Source of the DNA: CAZSSM01 sp964609385
Lineage (GTDB): Bacteria > Planctomycetota > Planctomycetia > Isosphaerales > Isosphaeraceae
Direction of reading: 5' to 3'
Assembly: GCA_964609385.1 (NCBI GenBank)
Contig: CAZSSM010000061.1
Span: 1-40,249, forward strand
Length of the DNA: 40,249 nt
Position numbers and translations under genes: made by a program. Position 1 is the stretch's first letter, and every line of letters starts with the position of its first letter. Below, piece by piece: positions 8,365 to 17,334 of this stretch. The notes beneath the pieces were generated by a model, which worked only from the letters and a program-made list of their open reading frames with translations, was not told the DNA's origin and did not search any database.

Positions 8365-8408
8365 GGCCACGGCAAAGCAATGTATGGAGGGCCACGGCAA
8401 AGCAATGT
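8359..8408. repeat. perfect tandem duplication of a 25-base unit
   Basis: The unit starting ATGGAGGGCCACGGCAAAGC occurs twice back to back (8359-8383 and 8384-8408) without any difference. It adjoins leader copy B. The absence of divergence points to a recent duplication. Confidence 0.9.
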
Positions 8409-8565
8409 GAGGAAAACTATCAGGGCTAATCAAACTGTCTCTATAGGGAGGCCCAAATCTGCATGACGAGACTGACCAGGAACCCTCGTCACTCAGACCA
8501 CGCAGGGGAAGGGATGCGGCTTGCCGGGCTGTCTGGCATCTCCCGGCATCGAACGAGGTCATTGC

Positions 8566-9723
8566 TCAGCGGTTCCTCCAGGCGCCGGCGAAGCGGTCGA
8601 GGGCGTCGATGAGGGTCGGCTCGTCGACGGCGAAGCAGATCCGGAGGTGACCTTCGCCGCCCGCACCGAAGGCGGCGCCCGGGGCCAGGCCGACGCCGTG
8701 GCCTCGGACCAGCTCTTGGCAAAGGGCGTAGGAATCGTTCAGGCCGGCGATCCGGGGGAATAGGTAGAACGCGCCGGGCGGCTCGGGCACGTCGAGGCCG
8801 TCGAGCGCCGAGAGCTTCTCCACGGCGATGCTCCGATGACGCCGGTAGCGGTCGAGGCTCTCGGCGACGAAGGCCTCGCCGTCGCGGAGGGCCGTTTCGG
8901 CGGCGGCCTGGGTGAACCCGGCGGCGTGGCTGACGGCGAACTCCTGAAGCCTGGTGAGGGCCTGGCTGATCTCGGGCTTGGCCAGGGTGTAGCCGATCCG
9001 CCAGCCGGTCATCCGATAGGCCTTGCTGAAGCTCTGGACGACGATGGTCCGCTCGCGGGCGCCTGGCCACTCGAACGGGCTGGGCGCGACCGGCTCGTCG
9101 AAGGCGATCCGCTCGTAGACCTTGTCGGCCAGGAGCCAGAGATCGTGCTCGACGCAGAGGGCGACCAGGTCGCGCCAGTCCTCACGGGTGGCCGTCCAGC
9201 CGGTCGGGTTGCCCGGACTGGCCAAAGCCAGCAGCCGGGTGTCGGGTCGGATCGCGGCGCGGATCGCTTCGAGGTCGAGGCGGAACCCCTCGACACGGTC
9301 CCAAGCCAAGGGGACCTCGATCGCCTCGGCGCCGGCGACCCGGACCGCCGCGGCGATATTGGGCCAGAGCGGCGTCACCACGACCGCCGAGCGGCCCGGA
9401 CCCACCGTGGCCTGGCAGGTCAACTGGATCGCGATCATCCCGCTGGCGGTGACCACCACCTCGGTCTCGGGGTCAAATCGGGCCCCGTGCAACCCTTCGA
9501 CGTGCTCGGCGATCGCCTCGCGGAGGCTGGGGTTGCCGGCATTGGGCGTGTAGAAGGTCTGGTTCTGGGCGATGGCCTGCTGGCCGGCGCGCTTGATGAA
9601 GTCCGGGGTCGGCCGAGTGTCCTCGCCGAAGAAGAGGCGGAGCGTGCCGGGATGGCGATCGGCCAGCACGGCGATCTCGCGGATCCGCGAGCCGGCGACG
9701 CGGGTCGCTGCGGAGAGTTGCAC
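8566..9723 (-). CDS. PLP-dependent class I/II aminotransferase (aspartate aminotransferase-like)
   Basis: A 385-residue fold-type I aminotransferase. The PLP lysine lies in SFSKAYRMTGWRIGY; ASPGNPTG and the preceding substrate/cofactor segment NAGNPSLREAIAEH are typical of the aspartate aminotransferase family (Iγ/AT_I). DKVYERI contains the conserved tyrosine, and LRICFA holds the arginine that binds the substrate carboxylate. It would move an amino group between an amino acid and a 2-oxo acid in the cytoplasm; substrate is not clear. The start is GTG 9723, without a strong Shine-Dalgarno. It is the last gene of a minus-strand row and its promoter is likely in the short gap before it (9724-9839). 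Confidence 0.92.
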   Translation of the reverse strand: MQLSAATRVAGSRIREIAVLADRHPGTLRLFFGEDTRPTPDFIKRAGQQAIAQNQTFYTPNAGNPSLREAIAEHVEGLHGARFDPETEVVVTASGMIAIQLTCQATVGPGRSAVVVTPLWPNIAAAVRVAGAEAIEVPLAWDRVEGFRLDLEAIRAAIRPDTRLLALASPGNPTGWTATREDWRDLVALCVEHDLWLLADKVYERIAFDEPVAPSPFEWPGARERTIVVQSFSKAYRMTGWRIGYTLAKPEISQALTRLQEFAVSHAAGFTQAAAETALRDGEAFVAESLDRYRRHRSIAVEKLSALDGLDVPEPPGAFYLFPRIAGLNDSYALCQELVRGHGVGLAPGAAFGAGGEGHLRICFAVDEPTLIDALDRFAGAWRNR

Positions 9724-9839
9724 GGGTTCGAAGACCTTACTGGGGGAGGCGTGACAACGGCGGGTGGGTCATTGTTGCAGGGCTTCGGGGCTTCCCGGGA
9801 GAGAAAACCCGAGACGTCTCGGGGCCATCTCATCCAACA

Positions 9840-10319
9840 TCAAGGGGAAGGTTCGCCCTCGTCGTGTTCGCCGGACTCGCGGATGGTCAGGACCGGGCAG
9901 GGCGCCTCGCGGACGATCCGCTCGGCGAAGGAACCGATGAGCAGGTGGCTCAGGCCAGTCCGGCCGTGGGTGGCGACGACGAGCAAGTCGATCTGCTGTT
10001 CCTGAGCATACGCCAGGATCCCGTCGACCGGGTCACCCCATCGGCATTGCAGGACCAGCGACTGGGGGCGCGGACAGTCCTCGGGAATGACATCGCGGAG
10101 CGCCTCGAAGGTTCGCTCCTCGGTCTCTCGGTAGTATTCGGGCGGCATCGGCAGGGGCATGGTCGAGGGGTCCGGACCGATCGGCACGATCTCGGGCAGG
10201 ACGTGGAGCAGGTGGAGCGTGGCCCCGAAGCGGCAGGCCAACTCGCAGGCGCCTCGGAGGGCCGGCTCGGAGTGTGCGCTGAGGTCGGTCGGGGCCAGGA
10301 TCGCGTGGATCGGGAACAT
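9840..10319 (-). CDS. universal stress protein (UspA family)
   Basis: A 159-residue UspA-fold protein. It opens with HAILAPTDLSAHSEPAL, the usual first strand and helix, and ends with the nucleotide-binding motif VVATHGRTGLSHLLIGS (G-x2-G-x9-G-S pattern) and the final strand CPVLTIRE. Presence of the glycine-rich motif suggests the ATP-binding class. There is one Usp domain, the usual length. ATG 10319 is chosen because homology starts there; the open frame continues upstream without conserved sequence. It lies between two aminotransferase genes but its function is general stress response. Confidence 0.92.
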   Translation of the reverse strand: MFPIHAILAPTDLSAHSEPALRGACELACRFGATLHLLHVLPEIVPIGPDPSTMPLPMPPEYYRETEERTFEALRDVIPEDCPRPQSLVLQCRWGDPVDGILAYAQEQQIDLLVVATHGRTGLSHLLIGSFAERIVREAPCPVLTIRESGEHDEGEPSP

Positions 10320-10475
10320 CGGATGGCTCCGTCGGGCGCCGAGTCGCGGGGCCGTCCCCCCAACGCAACGGGAACGTCCTTCCAAAGCAACAGGATTGCG
10401 CAGCCTCTGGCATCGAAGCTCGGAGAGGGTTCGGAACCGCAAACGGACCGAGGCCCTTCGTCGGTCGTCGAAGCG

Positions 10476-11357
10476 TCAACCGGCCCCGGTCGGGACGGCT
10501 TCGCCACGGACCAGTCGGGTGAACCGCGCCATCAGGTCGCGGGTGATCGGGCCGGGTCGGCCGTCGCCGATGACCCGCTCGTCGCAGGCGACGACCGGGA
10601 TCACCTCGGCGGCGGTGCCGGTCAAGAAGCACTCGTCGGCGTTGTAGACGTCGATCCGCTCCAGGGTCAGCTCGCGGACCACCAGACCGGCCCCCTGGGC
10701 CAGTTCGATGACCGCCGCGCGGGTGATCCCAGCCAGGATCCCCGAGTCGATCGACGGGGTCAGCAGCTCGCCACGACGGACCAGGAAGATGTTGTCGCCG
10801 GTGCACTCGGCGACGAACCCCTGGTGGTTGAGCATCAAGGCCTCCAGGCAGCCGGCCTGGACCCCTTCGATCTTGGCCAAGACGTTGTTCAGGTAGTTCA
10901 GCGACTTGATCCGCGGGCTCAACGCGCCCGGGTGGTTTCGGATCGTCGAGGCGGTGACGATCTTGAGGCCGTGCTCGTACAACTCCTTGGGATAGAGCGT
11001 GATCCCATCGGTGATGATGATCACCTGCGGCGTGTTGGTCTTGCGGATGTCCAGTCCCATACTGCCGGCGCCTCGGGTCACCATCACGCGGATGTAGGCG
11101 TCCTCCAGGCCGTTGGACCGCAACGTCTGCTCGATCGCCGAGGCCATCTCCCGACGACCGATCGGGATCTCCAGATGGATCGCGTGGGCCGACTGGTAGA
11201 GCCGCTCGACATGCGCCTCCAGCTTGAAGACTCGGCCCGAGTAGGCGCGGATCCCTTCGAAGACCCCGTCCCCATAGAGCAGGCCGTGGTCGAAGACGCT
11301 GATCTTGGCGTCGGACTTCTCGAACAGCTCTCCGTTGATATAGACCTTGGGATCCAT
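10476..11357 (-). CDS. ilvE: branched-chain amino acid aminotransferase
   Basis: A 293-residue fold-type IV PLP enzyme. The start VYINGELFEKSDAKISVFDH followed by GLLYGDGVFEGIRAY is the hallmark of IlvE. The PLP lysine is in SPRIKSLNYLNNVLAK; the E in FVAECTGDNIFLV and the TGTAAEVIPV segment bind cofactor phosphate. It would catalyse the last step of leucine, isoleucine and valine synthesis, using glutamate and 2-oxoglutarate. D-amino acid aminotransferase is the alternative in this fold, but length and motifs favour IlvE. ATG 11357 follows ATGAGG at a suitable distance; an in-frame ATG lies 12 bases upstream. Likely monocistronic. Confidence 0.93.
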   Translation of the reverse strand: MDPKVYINGELFEKSDAKISVFDHGLLYGDGVFEGIRAYSGRVFKLEAHVERLYQSAHAIHLEIPIGRREMASAIEQTLRSNGLEDAYIRVMVTRGAGSMGLDIRKTNTPQVIIITDGITLYPKELYEHGLKIVTASTIRNHPGALSPRIKSLNYLNNVLAKIEGVQAGCLEALMLNHQGFVAECTGDNIFLVRRGELLTPSIDSGILAGITRAAVIELAQGAGLVVRELTLERIDVYNADECFLTGTAAEVIPVVACDERVIGDGRPGPITRDLMARFTRLVRGEAVPTGAG

Positions 11358-11626
11358 GGGGAACCTCATGCGGATCGGACCGATGTCGAGCCGAAGGGCA
11401 TCGCGATCAACGGCCCGCTTCAAAGGATCGGGATGGACGGGGACGTCGGCACGTTCGTGGAGCGATCCCGCAAAGGAAGGATCCCGGGGCATCGGGTCGT
11501 CGTCAATGCCCCGCTCCCTGAATTCATGTGGGGATTGCCCCGACTTCTAGAGCAGAACAGGATGCGCGTTGTCGTGCCGAAGCAAGACGGGCCGATCGAT
11601 CGTTGGGCGATTCGGCCCCGATCGAC

Positions 11627-12337
11627 TCAGACGGATACAAGGGAGCCCTCCTCGATCCGACCGTTCTGGAGCTGAACGATTCGGTCGGCCTGCTGGGCGA
11701 TGGTGTGGTCGTGGGTGACGACCAGCATAGTGAGGCCGTGCTCGCGGTTCAAGTCGCGGAGCAGGGCGAAGACATCGGCGCCGGTCTCGACGTCGAGGTT
11801 GCCGGTCGGCTCGTCGGCCAGGAGGATCTCGGGCTCGGCCAGCAACGCCCGCGCGATCGCCGCGCGCTGCATCTCGCCGCCGGACAGTTCGGTCGGCCGG
11901 TGGCTCAGGCGGTGACCCAGGCCGACCCGCTCCAAGAGCTCCTCGGCGCGCCGGCGGATCGCCCGTCGACGACTCAGGTACCCCCAAGGTTCGTGGCGGA
12001 TCAGCTCGGGCATCATCACGTTTTCCAACGTGCTGAGCTCGGGAAGCAGGTGATAGAACTGGAAGATGAACCCGTAGGTCCGGTTGCGGAGCCGATCCCG
12101 TTGTCGAGGGCGCGCGTCGTCGACCCGCGACCCGTCTAGGTAGATCGCGCCCAGGTCGGGCCGGTCCAGGAGGCCGAGCAGGTGCAGGAGCGTGCTCTTG
12201 CCCGAGCCGCTGGCCCCGATGACGGCCAAGAACTGGCCGGCCTCCACCTCCAGGTCGACCTCGAGGAGCACCGGGATCTCGGTCCGCCCCTTGTGGAAGG
12301 TCTTGCTCAGACCGACCGCCTGCAATCGACTCGCCAT
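11627..12337 (-). CDS. lolD: ABC transporter ATP-binding protein, LolD/MacB type
   Basis: A 236-residue ATPase. It has Walker A (GASGSGKST), Q-loop (FIFQFYHLLPELS), signature (LSGGEMQRAAIARAL), Walker B (ILLADEPTGNLD) and the H-loop (LVVTHDHTIA). The ATP domain resembles LolD, which powers release of lipoproteins from the inner membrane, and the related MacB/FtsE group. A matching permease lies upstream (12534-13988), so they form one transporter. The start ATG 12337 has AAGGAG 7 bases before it. Lipoprotein release is the likeliest role given the LolC/E-type partner. Confidence 0.92.
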   Translation of the reverse strand: MASRLQAVGLSKTFHKGRTEIPVLLEVDLEVEAGQFLAVIGASGSGKSTLLHLLGLLDRPDLGAIYLDGSRVDDARPRQRDRLRNRTYGFIFQFYHLLPELSTLENVMMPELIRHEPWGYLSRRRAIRRRAEELLERVGLGHRLSHRPTELSGGEMQRAAIARALLAEPEILLADEPTGNLDVETGADVFALLRDLNREHGLTMLVVTHDHTIAQQADRIVQLQNGRIEEGSLVSV

Positions 12338-12533
12338 CGCGGAACTCCTTTCCGACTCCGTCGGCTTCGGGCCTCGGGCGCTGCGTTCCGCCCGTCGGGC
12401 TTTCGGGGTTGGGGTCGTGTCGTTGGTCTTAGTGATCGCTGTCGCTCTGGACGTTTGTTGTTGAGGGGGGGGCCGGTCGGCTGTCGTCTCGAAGCTTCCG
12501 GGATCACCCCGGCCCGGCCTCCCTCCACAGCGA

Positions 12534-13988
12534 TCACTCGTAGCGGAGGGCCTGCACGGGCCGGAGCTTGGAAGCGCGTTGGGCGGGCCAGACGCTGGCG
12601 GCCACGGCGATCGCCAAGGAGCCCAGCACGACCGCGGCGACGGTCCAGGGCTCGACCCGCGTCGGGATCTCGTCGAAGTAGTAGATCTCGCCGTCGAAGA
12701 CCTTGCGACCGGTCAGGGCGCTGAGCTGCAATTCGATCCAGTTGATGTGCTCGACGAAGAGGAGCCCGCCGACCAGGCCGACCCCGCTGCCGACCAGGCC
12801 CAAGAGCAGGCCGTAGCCCAGGAAGATCTGGCGGATCCCGTGGTCGCTGGCGCCCAGGGCCTTGAGGATCCCGATGTCGCGCGTCTTCTCGACGACGATC
12901 ATGAAGAAGATCGCCAGGATCCCGAAGCCGGCCACCGCGATGATCAGGAACAGGAGGATGTTCAGGATGCTCCGCTCGATCTCGACGGCCGCCAGCAAGG
13001 GGCCCTGCATCTGTTCCCAGGTCGAGACCTGAAAGAAGTGCGGCCGGTATTGCGCTAAGGCGCGGTTGAGCTTGGCGGCCAGCCGATCGAGGTCAGCGCC
13101 GGCCTTCGCGGTGATCTGGATCTGATTGATCGTGTAGCCGCCGGCCTCGTCGCCCATCTGTCGGAGGAACTGGAGCCGCTCGATCGGCACATAGACGTGC
13201 CTCGAGTCGTACTCGCTCATCTCGCTCTTGAAGTAGCCGATGACGGTGAACTTGCCGAAGACGGGCCTGGGCTCGCGAGCGGCCTCGACGAAGGTCAGGA
13301 CGACCTCCGAGCCTTCGGGCGCCAGGAAGAAGTCCTCGCCGTTGCGCGGATCGTACATCGAGGCGACGGTGTAGCCCAGGATCGCGCCGTGGTGGATGTC
13401 CGAAGCCGACGCGGCCCCACCCTCGGCCTCGGGGGCCCGCAACCGAGCCCGCTCCTCCTCGAGCAGGAACTGGTCGAACGGGTCCCCTTCGTCGAACGAT
13501 TCGAGGACCTCCAGGCGCTGCGCGGCGCGGGTCCGTTGCAGGATCTCGTCCGGGATCCGGAAGCTCGGCGCGATCGGATCGCCGGCCTGACTAATCAGGT
13601 GCTCCTCGAAGTCGCCGCAACGCGCCCGCGCCTCCGGGTCGATCCCGATCAGCTTGACCTCCCGGGTCGACTTCTGCCCGTCGGGCAGGGTGATCGTGAT
13701 GATCCCCAGGGTCTCGACCGTCGGCGCCAGGGCGACCACGTCGTCGCCGCCGACCTCCTCGATGATCTTCATGACCGTGGGCCAGTCGCCGAACCCGTCG
13801 GTCCGGACGCACTCGACGGTCAGGTCGGCCAGCACACCGTGCAGGCGGTCACGCATCTTGGTCGTGAAGCCCGACATCACCGCATTGACAATGATCAAGG
13901 TGGCCACGCCCAGCGTCACGCTGATGATGCTGGCCAGGGCGATGTAGCGCGTCCGGAGATAGCGCCAGCAGAGCAAGTACTTGAACAC
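12534..13988 (-). CDS. LolC/LolE-type ABC transporter permease (FtsX family)
   Basis: A 484-residue membrane protein. Near the N-terminus, YLRTRYIALASIISVTLGVA is a first membrane helix; a long periplasmic region (about residues 45-340) follows, and the FtsX domain with three helices sits at the end (ILLFLIIAVAGFGILAIFF, LGYGLLLGLVGSGVGLVGG, VAAVVLGSLAIAVAASV). EKTRDIGILKALGASDHGIR is the classic coupling loop to the LolD ATPase. In LolCDE, LolC and LolE share this fold; only one permease is seen here, so a homodimer or a distant partner is possible. GTG 13988 is the start; its ribosome site is weak. It precedes lolD in the same direction with a 196-base gap. Confidence 0.9.
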   Translation of the reverse strand: MFKYLLCWRYLRTRYIALASIISVTLGVATLIIVNAVMSGFTTKMRDRLHGVLADLTVECVRTDGFGDWPTVMKIIEEVGGDDVVALAPTVETLGIITITLPDGQKSTREVKLIGIDPEARARCGDFEEHLISQAGDPIAPSFRIPDEILQRTRAAQRLEVLESFDEGDPFDQFLLEEERARLRAPEAEGGAASASDIHHGAILGYTVASMYDPRNGEDFFLAPEGSEVVLTFVEAAREPRPVFGKFTVIGYFKSEMSEYDSRHVYVPIERLQFLRQMGDEAGGYTINQIQITAKAGADLDRLAAKLNRALAQYRPHFFQVSTWEQMQGPLLAAVEIERSILNILLFLIIAVAGFGILAIFFMIVVEKTRDIGILKALGASDHGIRQIFLGYGLLLGLVGSGVGLVGGLLFVEHINWIELQLSALTGRKVFDGEIYYFDEIPTRVEPWTVAAVVLGSLAIAVAASVWPAQRASKLRPVQALRYE

Positions 13989-14137
13989 CTTCGACGACCC
14001 CTTCCTTGAGGCTCAACGACGCGAACGGACCCCGAAGCACCGACAACGACACGCGTGGGCGATCCGTGCCCACTCCCCTTCGCCCGTCGAGACCCGATGA
14101 TCGACCACGACAGCCCTTCAACCGAACCGTTCCCGAC

Positions 14138-15694
14138 TCAGCCGTCCGTCGGCGCCGAGGCCCGGTCTGGGCCCGAATCGTCGAACGCCGGATCTCCAGC
14201 CGTTCCTGTCCCGACCTCCGGTCGGAGGAGCGGGAAGAGGATCACATCGCGGATCGTCTGGCGGTTCAGCAGGAGCATGGCCAGGCGGTCGATCCCGATT
14301 CCCAGGCCCCCCGCCGGCGGCATCGCGTACTTCAAGGCCCGGACGAAGTCCTCGTCCATCTTGGCCATCGAGTCCTCCTCGCTCAGGCCCGCCAACTGGG
14401 CCCGGAAGAGCGACTCCTGGAGGTACGGATCGTTCAGTTCGGTGTAGGCGTTGGCCAACTCCATGCCGAGCACGAACAGCTCGAACCGCTCGGCGATCGA
14501 TGGGTCGTCTCCTTTGCGTTTGGTCAGGGGGCAGATCGCCGAAGGATAGTCGACGACGAAGACCGGACCGTTCAGGTGGTCCTCAACACGCTCTTCGAAC
14601 AGTTCGTTGACCAGGACCAGCGGGTCGCGACCGGCCGTCTCGACCCCCAAGTCCTTCGACTTGGCGACGACCGCATCGACGTCGGTCATGGCCACGCCGA
14701 CGTGCTCGGCGAACAGTTCGGCGTAGGGGCGTCGAGGCCAAGGGGGCGTCCAGTCGACGACGTGCTCGCCGAAGGGACGCTTCAGGCCATGCTCGTCTCC
14801 CAAGGACTCGATGGCCCGGACGATCAAGGACTCGGTCAGGTCCATCATGGCTCGGTAATCACCGTAGGCCTGATACGCCTCCATCATGGTGAACTCGGGG
14901 TTGTGCTTCGGGCTGATCCCTTCGTTCCGGAAGACGCGGCCGATCTCGAAGACCCGCTCCATGCCACCGACCAGGAGCCGCTTCAGATAAAGCTCCGGCG
15001 CGATCCGCATGAACAACGTCAGGTCCAAGGCGTTGTGGTGCGTCGTGAACGGGCGGGCCGCCGCGCCTCCGGCGATCGCCTGCATCGTCGGCGTCTCGAC
15101 CTCGACGAACCCGCAGTCGGCGAACTCGGCGCGGAACGCCGAGACGATCTTCGAGCGGCCCAGGAAAACCTGCAAGCTCTCGGGATTGCTGAAGAGGTCC
15201 ACATAACGCTGACGGTAGCGGGTCTCGACGTCGGAGAGCCCGTGCCACTTCTCCGGCGGCGGCACCACGCTCTTGCCCAGAAACGTCAGGCCCCCTTCGG
15301 AGGCGAAGACCGTCCGCTCACCGGTCTTCGTGTAGCCCAGTTGGCCGTCGACCCCTACCAGGTCGCCGAGGTCCAGTTCCTGGATGATCGCCCAGGCGGT
15401 CTCGCCGACCTGCTTTTTACCCAAGAAGACCTGGATCTGACCGGTCCAATCGCGGACCTGCAGGAAGACCACCTTGCCCTGCCCGCGTCGGAGCATGATC
15501 CGACCGGCCACGCGGACGGTCGGTCCGGGCTCCTCGGACCCGGCACCCTCAGGCAGTTCGATCGCGCGAACCTCGGCGATCGCTTGATGATCGTCGAATC
15601 GGCCGCCCCAGGGGTCGACCCCGTTGGCCGCGATCCTCGAGATCTTGGCGGCCCGGACCGCCTCCAGATCGCCCTGAGTCCCCTCGCTCGACAT
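14138..15694 (-). CDS. lysS: lysyl-tRNA synthetase (class II)
   Basis: A 518-residue class II lysyl-tRNA synthetase. Residues about 60-165 form the N-terminal OB-fold that binds the anticodon (VRVAGRIMLRRGQGKVVFLQ). The catalytic domain has motif 1 (FVEVETPTMQ), motif 2 (FEIGRVFRNEGISPKHNPEF) and motif 3 (GLGIGIDRLAMLL). It attaches lysine to tRNA-Lys in the cytoplasm. The C-terminal tail (after FPLLRPE) adds about 25 polar residues. ATG 15694 is chosen because family sequence starts a few residues after it; a long upstream open frame is not conserved. Its Shine-Dalgarno is weak. Confidence 0.97.
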   Translation of the reverse strand: MSSEGTQGDLEAVRAAKISRIAANGVDPWGGRFDDHQAIAEVRAIELPEGAGSEEPGPTVRVAGRIMLRRGQGKVVFLQVRDWTGQIQVFLGKKQVGETAWAIIQELDLGDLVGVDGQLGYTKTGERTVFASEGGLTFLGKSVVPPPEKWHGLSDVETRYRQRYVDLFSNPESLQVFLGRSKIVSAFRAEFADCGFVEVETPTMQAIAGGAAARPFTTHHNALDLTLFMRIAPELYLKRLLVGGMERVFEIGRVFRNEGISPKHNPEFTMMEAYQAYGDYRAMMDLTESLIVRAIESLGDEHGLKRPFGEHVVDWTPPWPRRPYAELFAEHVGVAMTDVDAVVAKSKDLGVETAGRDPLVLVNELFEERVEDHLNGPVFVVDYPSAICPLTKRKGDDPSIAERFELFVLGMELANAYTELNDPYLQESLFRAQLAGLSEEDSMAKMDEDFVRALKYAMPPAGGLGIGIDRLAMLLLNRQTIRDVILFPLLRPEVGTGTAGDPAFDDSGPDRASAPTDG

Positions 15695-15912
15695 CTTCGT
15701 GACGGCCGCCTTTGGTGGTTCGACGATGCTCCCCTCGGGGAGTTCGGGTCGGTCGGTGCGCGCTTCGAAAACCCCCGGGCCGACCGGAAGTTCCGACGAT
15801 TCTAGTCGAATCGCTCGGGTGGTCAACGGGAAGCCGGACCACGTCGGACCCTTCGAAATTCGGAGGGAGGCCCCGCAATCCAAGACCCGGTTCCGCTGGG
15901 CCGATCGTCTGC

Positions 15913-16995
15913 TCAAGGCCGATCCTCGGTCCGGCCGAGGCGCCCCTCGATCCGTCCGAGCACGTCGCCCAAGGAGACCGGACCATCCCGATCGACACGT
16001 TGACGATCGACTCGACGGGCGGTCTTCGGGGGCCCACTCATGCCGAACGCCTTGGATGCTCTCGACGATTTCGAGCGCGAGTTGGGATCGTTCGCGTCTC
16101 GGGACCGTCGGGGGGGGTTCGATCGAGACCTGGGCTTGGCCTTGGACTCGGTCCGACCCGCCGAGTGTCGAAGGCCTTCGACGCGTCGAAAGTGGATCCG
16201 AGGAACTCCCCCGCGCTTGGTGACCCGATGCTCCCAAGGCTCAGGCTCCAAAAACCCGGAAGCCTGGAGGTCCCCCACAGCGGCCCGGAGCTTGTAGGCG
16301 ATCCGACCCGGACACCCCTGATAGGCCCTGGAGAGACCGACACGCTCCAGGCCGAGCGGTTCGACGTCGATGCTGAGTTCCTCGCCGGGGCGGATCCGGT
16401 TGTTCAGGAACCGGTGGAGCCGACGCGCCACCGGTCTGGAGAGCCCGCGATAGATCTGGAGGTCCAGCGCCTGGCTCCGGTCCCAGCGCAGGGTCCCGAA
16501 GAAATCGGGGTTCCAACGGACTTCGTGATGCTCGGGCAGGTAAGTGCCGATCGGAGACATCAATGCGTCGATGGTCGTCTTGCGATCGGGACAATACCAG
16601 GCGTTGTCGAACTCCAGTTCGACGCCCACCCATCGCCTGAGGGCCTGGTCGATCCGACGGTCGTTGGGTCCGGTCCGAGTCCAGCCTAGGAGCCGGGTCA
16701 TCCGACCGCGGTCGATCCGGACCCGCTCGGCGAACCCGTTGTCCGGCCCCTGGAACCAGCTCTCGACCATCAACGCCAACAGAACGTCGACGTCGACCGG
16801 CCGGGGCAGGCCTCGTGTCGACCGAACCACCAAGCGACGTTTGACCTGCCGGCTTTGCGTATAAAAAACGTCTGAAAATTCCAGGACATCTTGTTCGTCT
16901 CTTTCCGCCCCCAACGCGGCCATCGGCCATTCGGCAAAGTTGACCTCGTCCCGACCGAGCCGGAGGGCGAGCTCGAAGCGATCATCGCGGTCCAT
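15913..16995 (-). CDS. plasmid-type replication initiator protein A (RPA family)
   Basis: A 360-residue protein. The block DEVNFAEWPMAAL, followed by a strand-rich VKRRLVVRS, then RMTRLLGW, a repeat-like helix (RRIDQALRRWVGVELEFDNA) and DLQIYRGLSRPVARRLHRFL, follows the RPA family (plasmid replication initiator protein A), a winged-helix origin-binding fold. The last 90 residues are basic and rich in Arg/Ser, probably DNA-binding or disordered. It sits on what looks like a chromosome, between lysS and a catabolic operon, with iteron-like DNA directly upstream, which fits an initiator that binds its own origin. It could be a domesticated plasmid gene or mark an integrated plasmid. ATG 16995 is chosen because conserved sequence starts shortly after; GGAG lies 11 bases before it. 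Confidence 0.82.
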   Translation of the reverse strand: MDRDDRFELALRLGRDEVNFAEWPMAALGAERDEQDVLEFSDVFYTQSRQVKRRLVVRSTRGLPRPVDVDVLLALMVESWFQGPDNGFAERVRIDRGRMTRLLGWTRTGPNDRRIDQALRRWVGVELEFDNAWYCPDRKTTIDALMSPIGTYLPEHHEVRWNPDFFGTLRWDRSQALDLQIYRGLSRPVARRLHRFLNNRIRPGEELSIDVEPLGLERVGLSRAYQGCPGRIAYKLRAAVGDLQASGFLEPEPWEHRVTKRGGVPRIHFRRVEGLRHSAGRTESKAKPRSRSNPPRRSRDANDPNSRSKSSRASKAFGMSGPPKTARRVDRQRVDRDGPVSLGDVLGRIEGRLGRTEDRP

Positions 16996-17049
16996 CGAGG
17001 TGTCATCTCCAAAAGGGGTCTGGGACTCGATTTCTGGAGTGAGAAATCT

Positions 17050-17086
17050 CCTGTTTGTTTCCCCGAATGTTGAGGTAGAAAACAGG
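17050..17086. promoter_or_regulatory. inverted repeat upstream of the replication initiator
   Basis: CCTGTTT (17050-17056) and AAACAGG (17080-17086) are inverted copies about 55-90 bases before the initiator start, with another AAACAGG near 17270. Their place fits an autorepressor operator, but no data support it. Confidence 0.35.
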
Positions 17087-17114
17087 GATAATGTGCGGTC
17101 GCGTCTCGGGCCTC

Positions 17115-17166
17115 GGGGCAACAACCTCGGCCCTGGAGCAACAAGGCTTGGGCCCCGGAGCAACAG
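17115..17166. repeat. three iteron-like direct repeats
   Basis: The 10-base word GGRGCAACAR occurs at 17115-17124, 17135-17144 and 17157-17166, spaced 20 and 22 bases apart, about two helical turns. Direct repeats at helical spacing beside an RPA-family gene are typical of plasmid origins. Confidence 0.6.
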
Positions 17167-17309
17167 CGGGTCGGTACAGGCGCGGGCCTGGGTCCCGGAA
17201 ACGCAAGGCCGAGAGGGGTATCCTAGACGATCCGGCCGGCGTCCGCCCGCGTTTCTTTGGTGAGGTGATGAAAAACAGGCCGAATTTGGCGTACAATGAA
17301 TAGCGAATA

Positions 17310-17334
17310 ATCTTTACGCAATTTGCGTAAAGAT
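17310..17334. promoter_or_regulatory. perfect palindrome, probable operator or origin element
   Basis: Two perfect 12-base arms (ATCTTTACGCAA and its complement) around a single T. A third half-site, CTTTACG, follows near 17348-17354. It sits in an AT-rich stretch (about 17270-17360). No T-run follows, so it is not a simple terminator; a dimeric protein site is more likely. Confidence 0.65.

Larger units (their letters stand above)
7815..8565. other. gene-poor, lower-GC spacer
   Basis: About 750 bases without a convincing gene. It carries the two leader copies, the 25-base tandem repeat, the 9-base inverted repeat, a small palindrome at 8050-8062 (TTCGC-TTA-GCGAA), and an AT-rich part at 8040-8130. 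This composition differs from the flanking genes and suggests an insertion hot spot. Confidence 0.55.

Noticed and set aside
8359..8408. Tandem repeat as a CRISPR start
   Set aside because: Two units only, without spacers or cas genes; it is a simple duplication.
13989..14137. Gene between the LolC-type permease and lysS
   Set aside because: Too short, and both long frames crossing it are shadows of the neighbouring genes.
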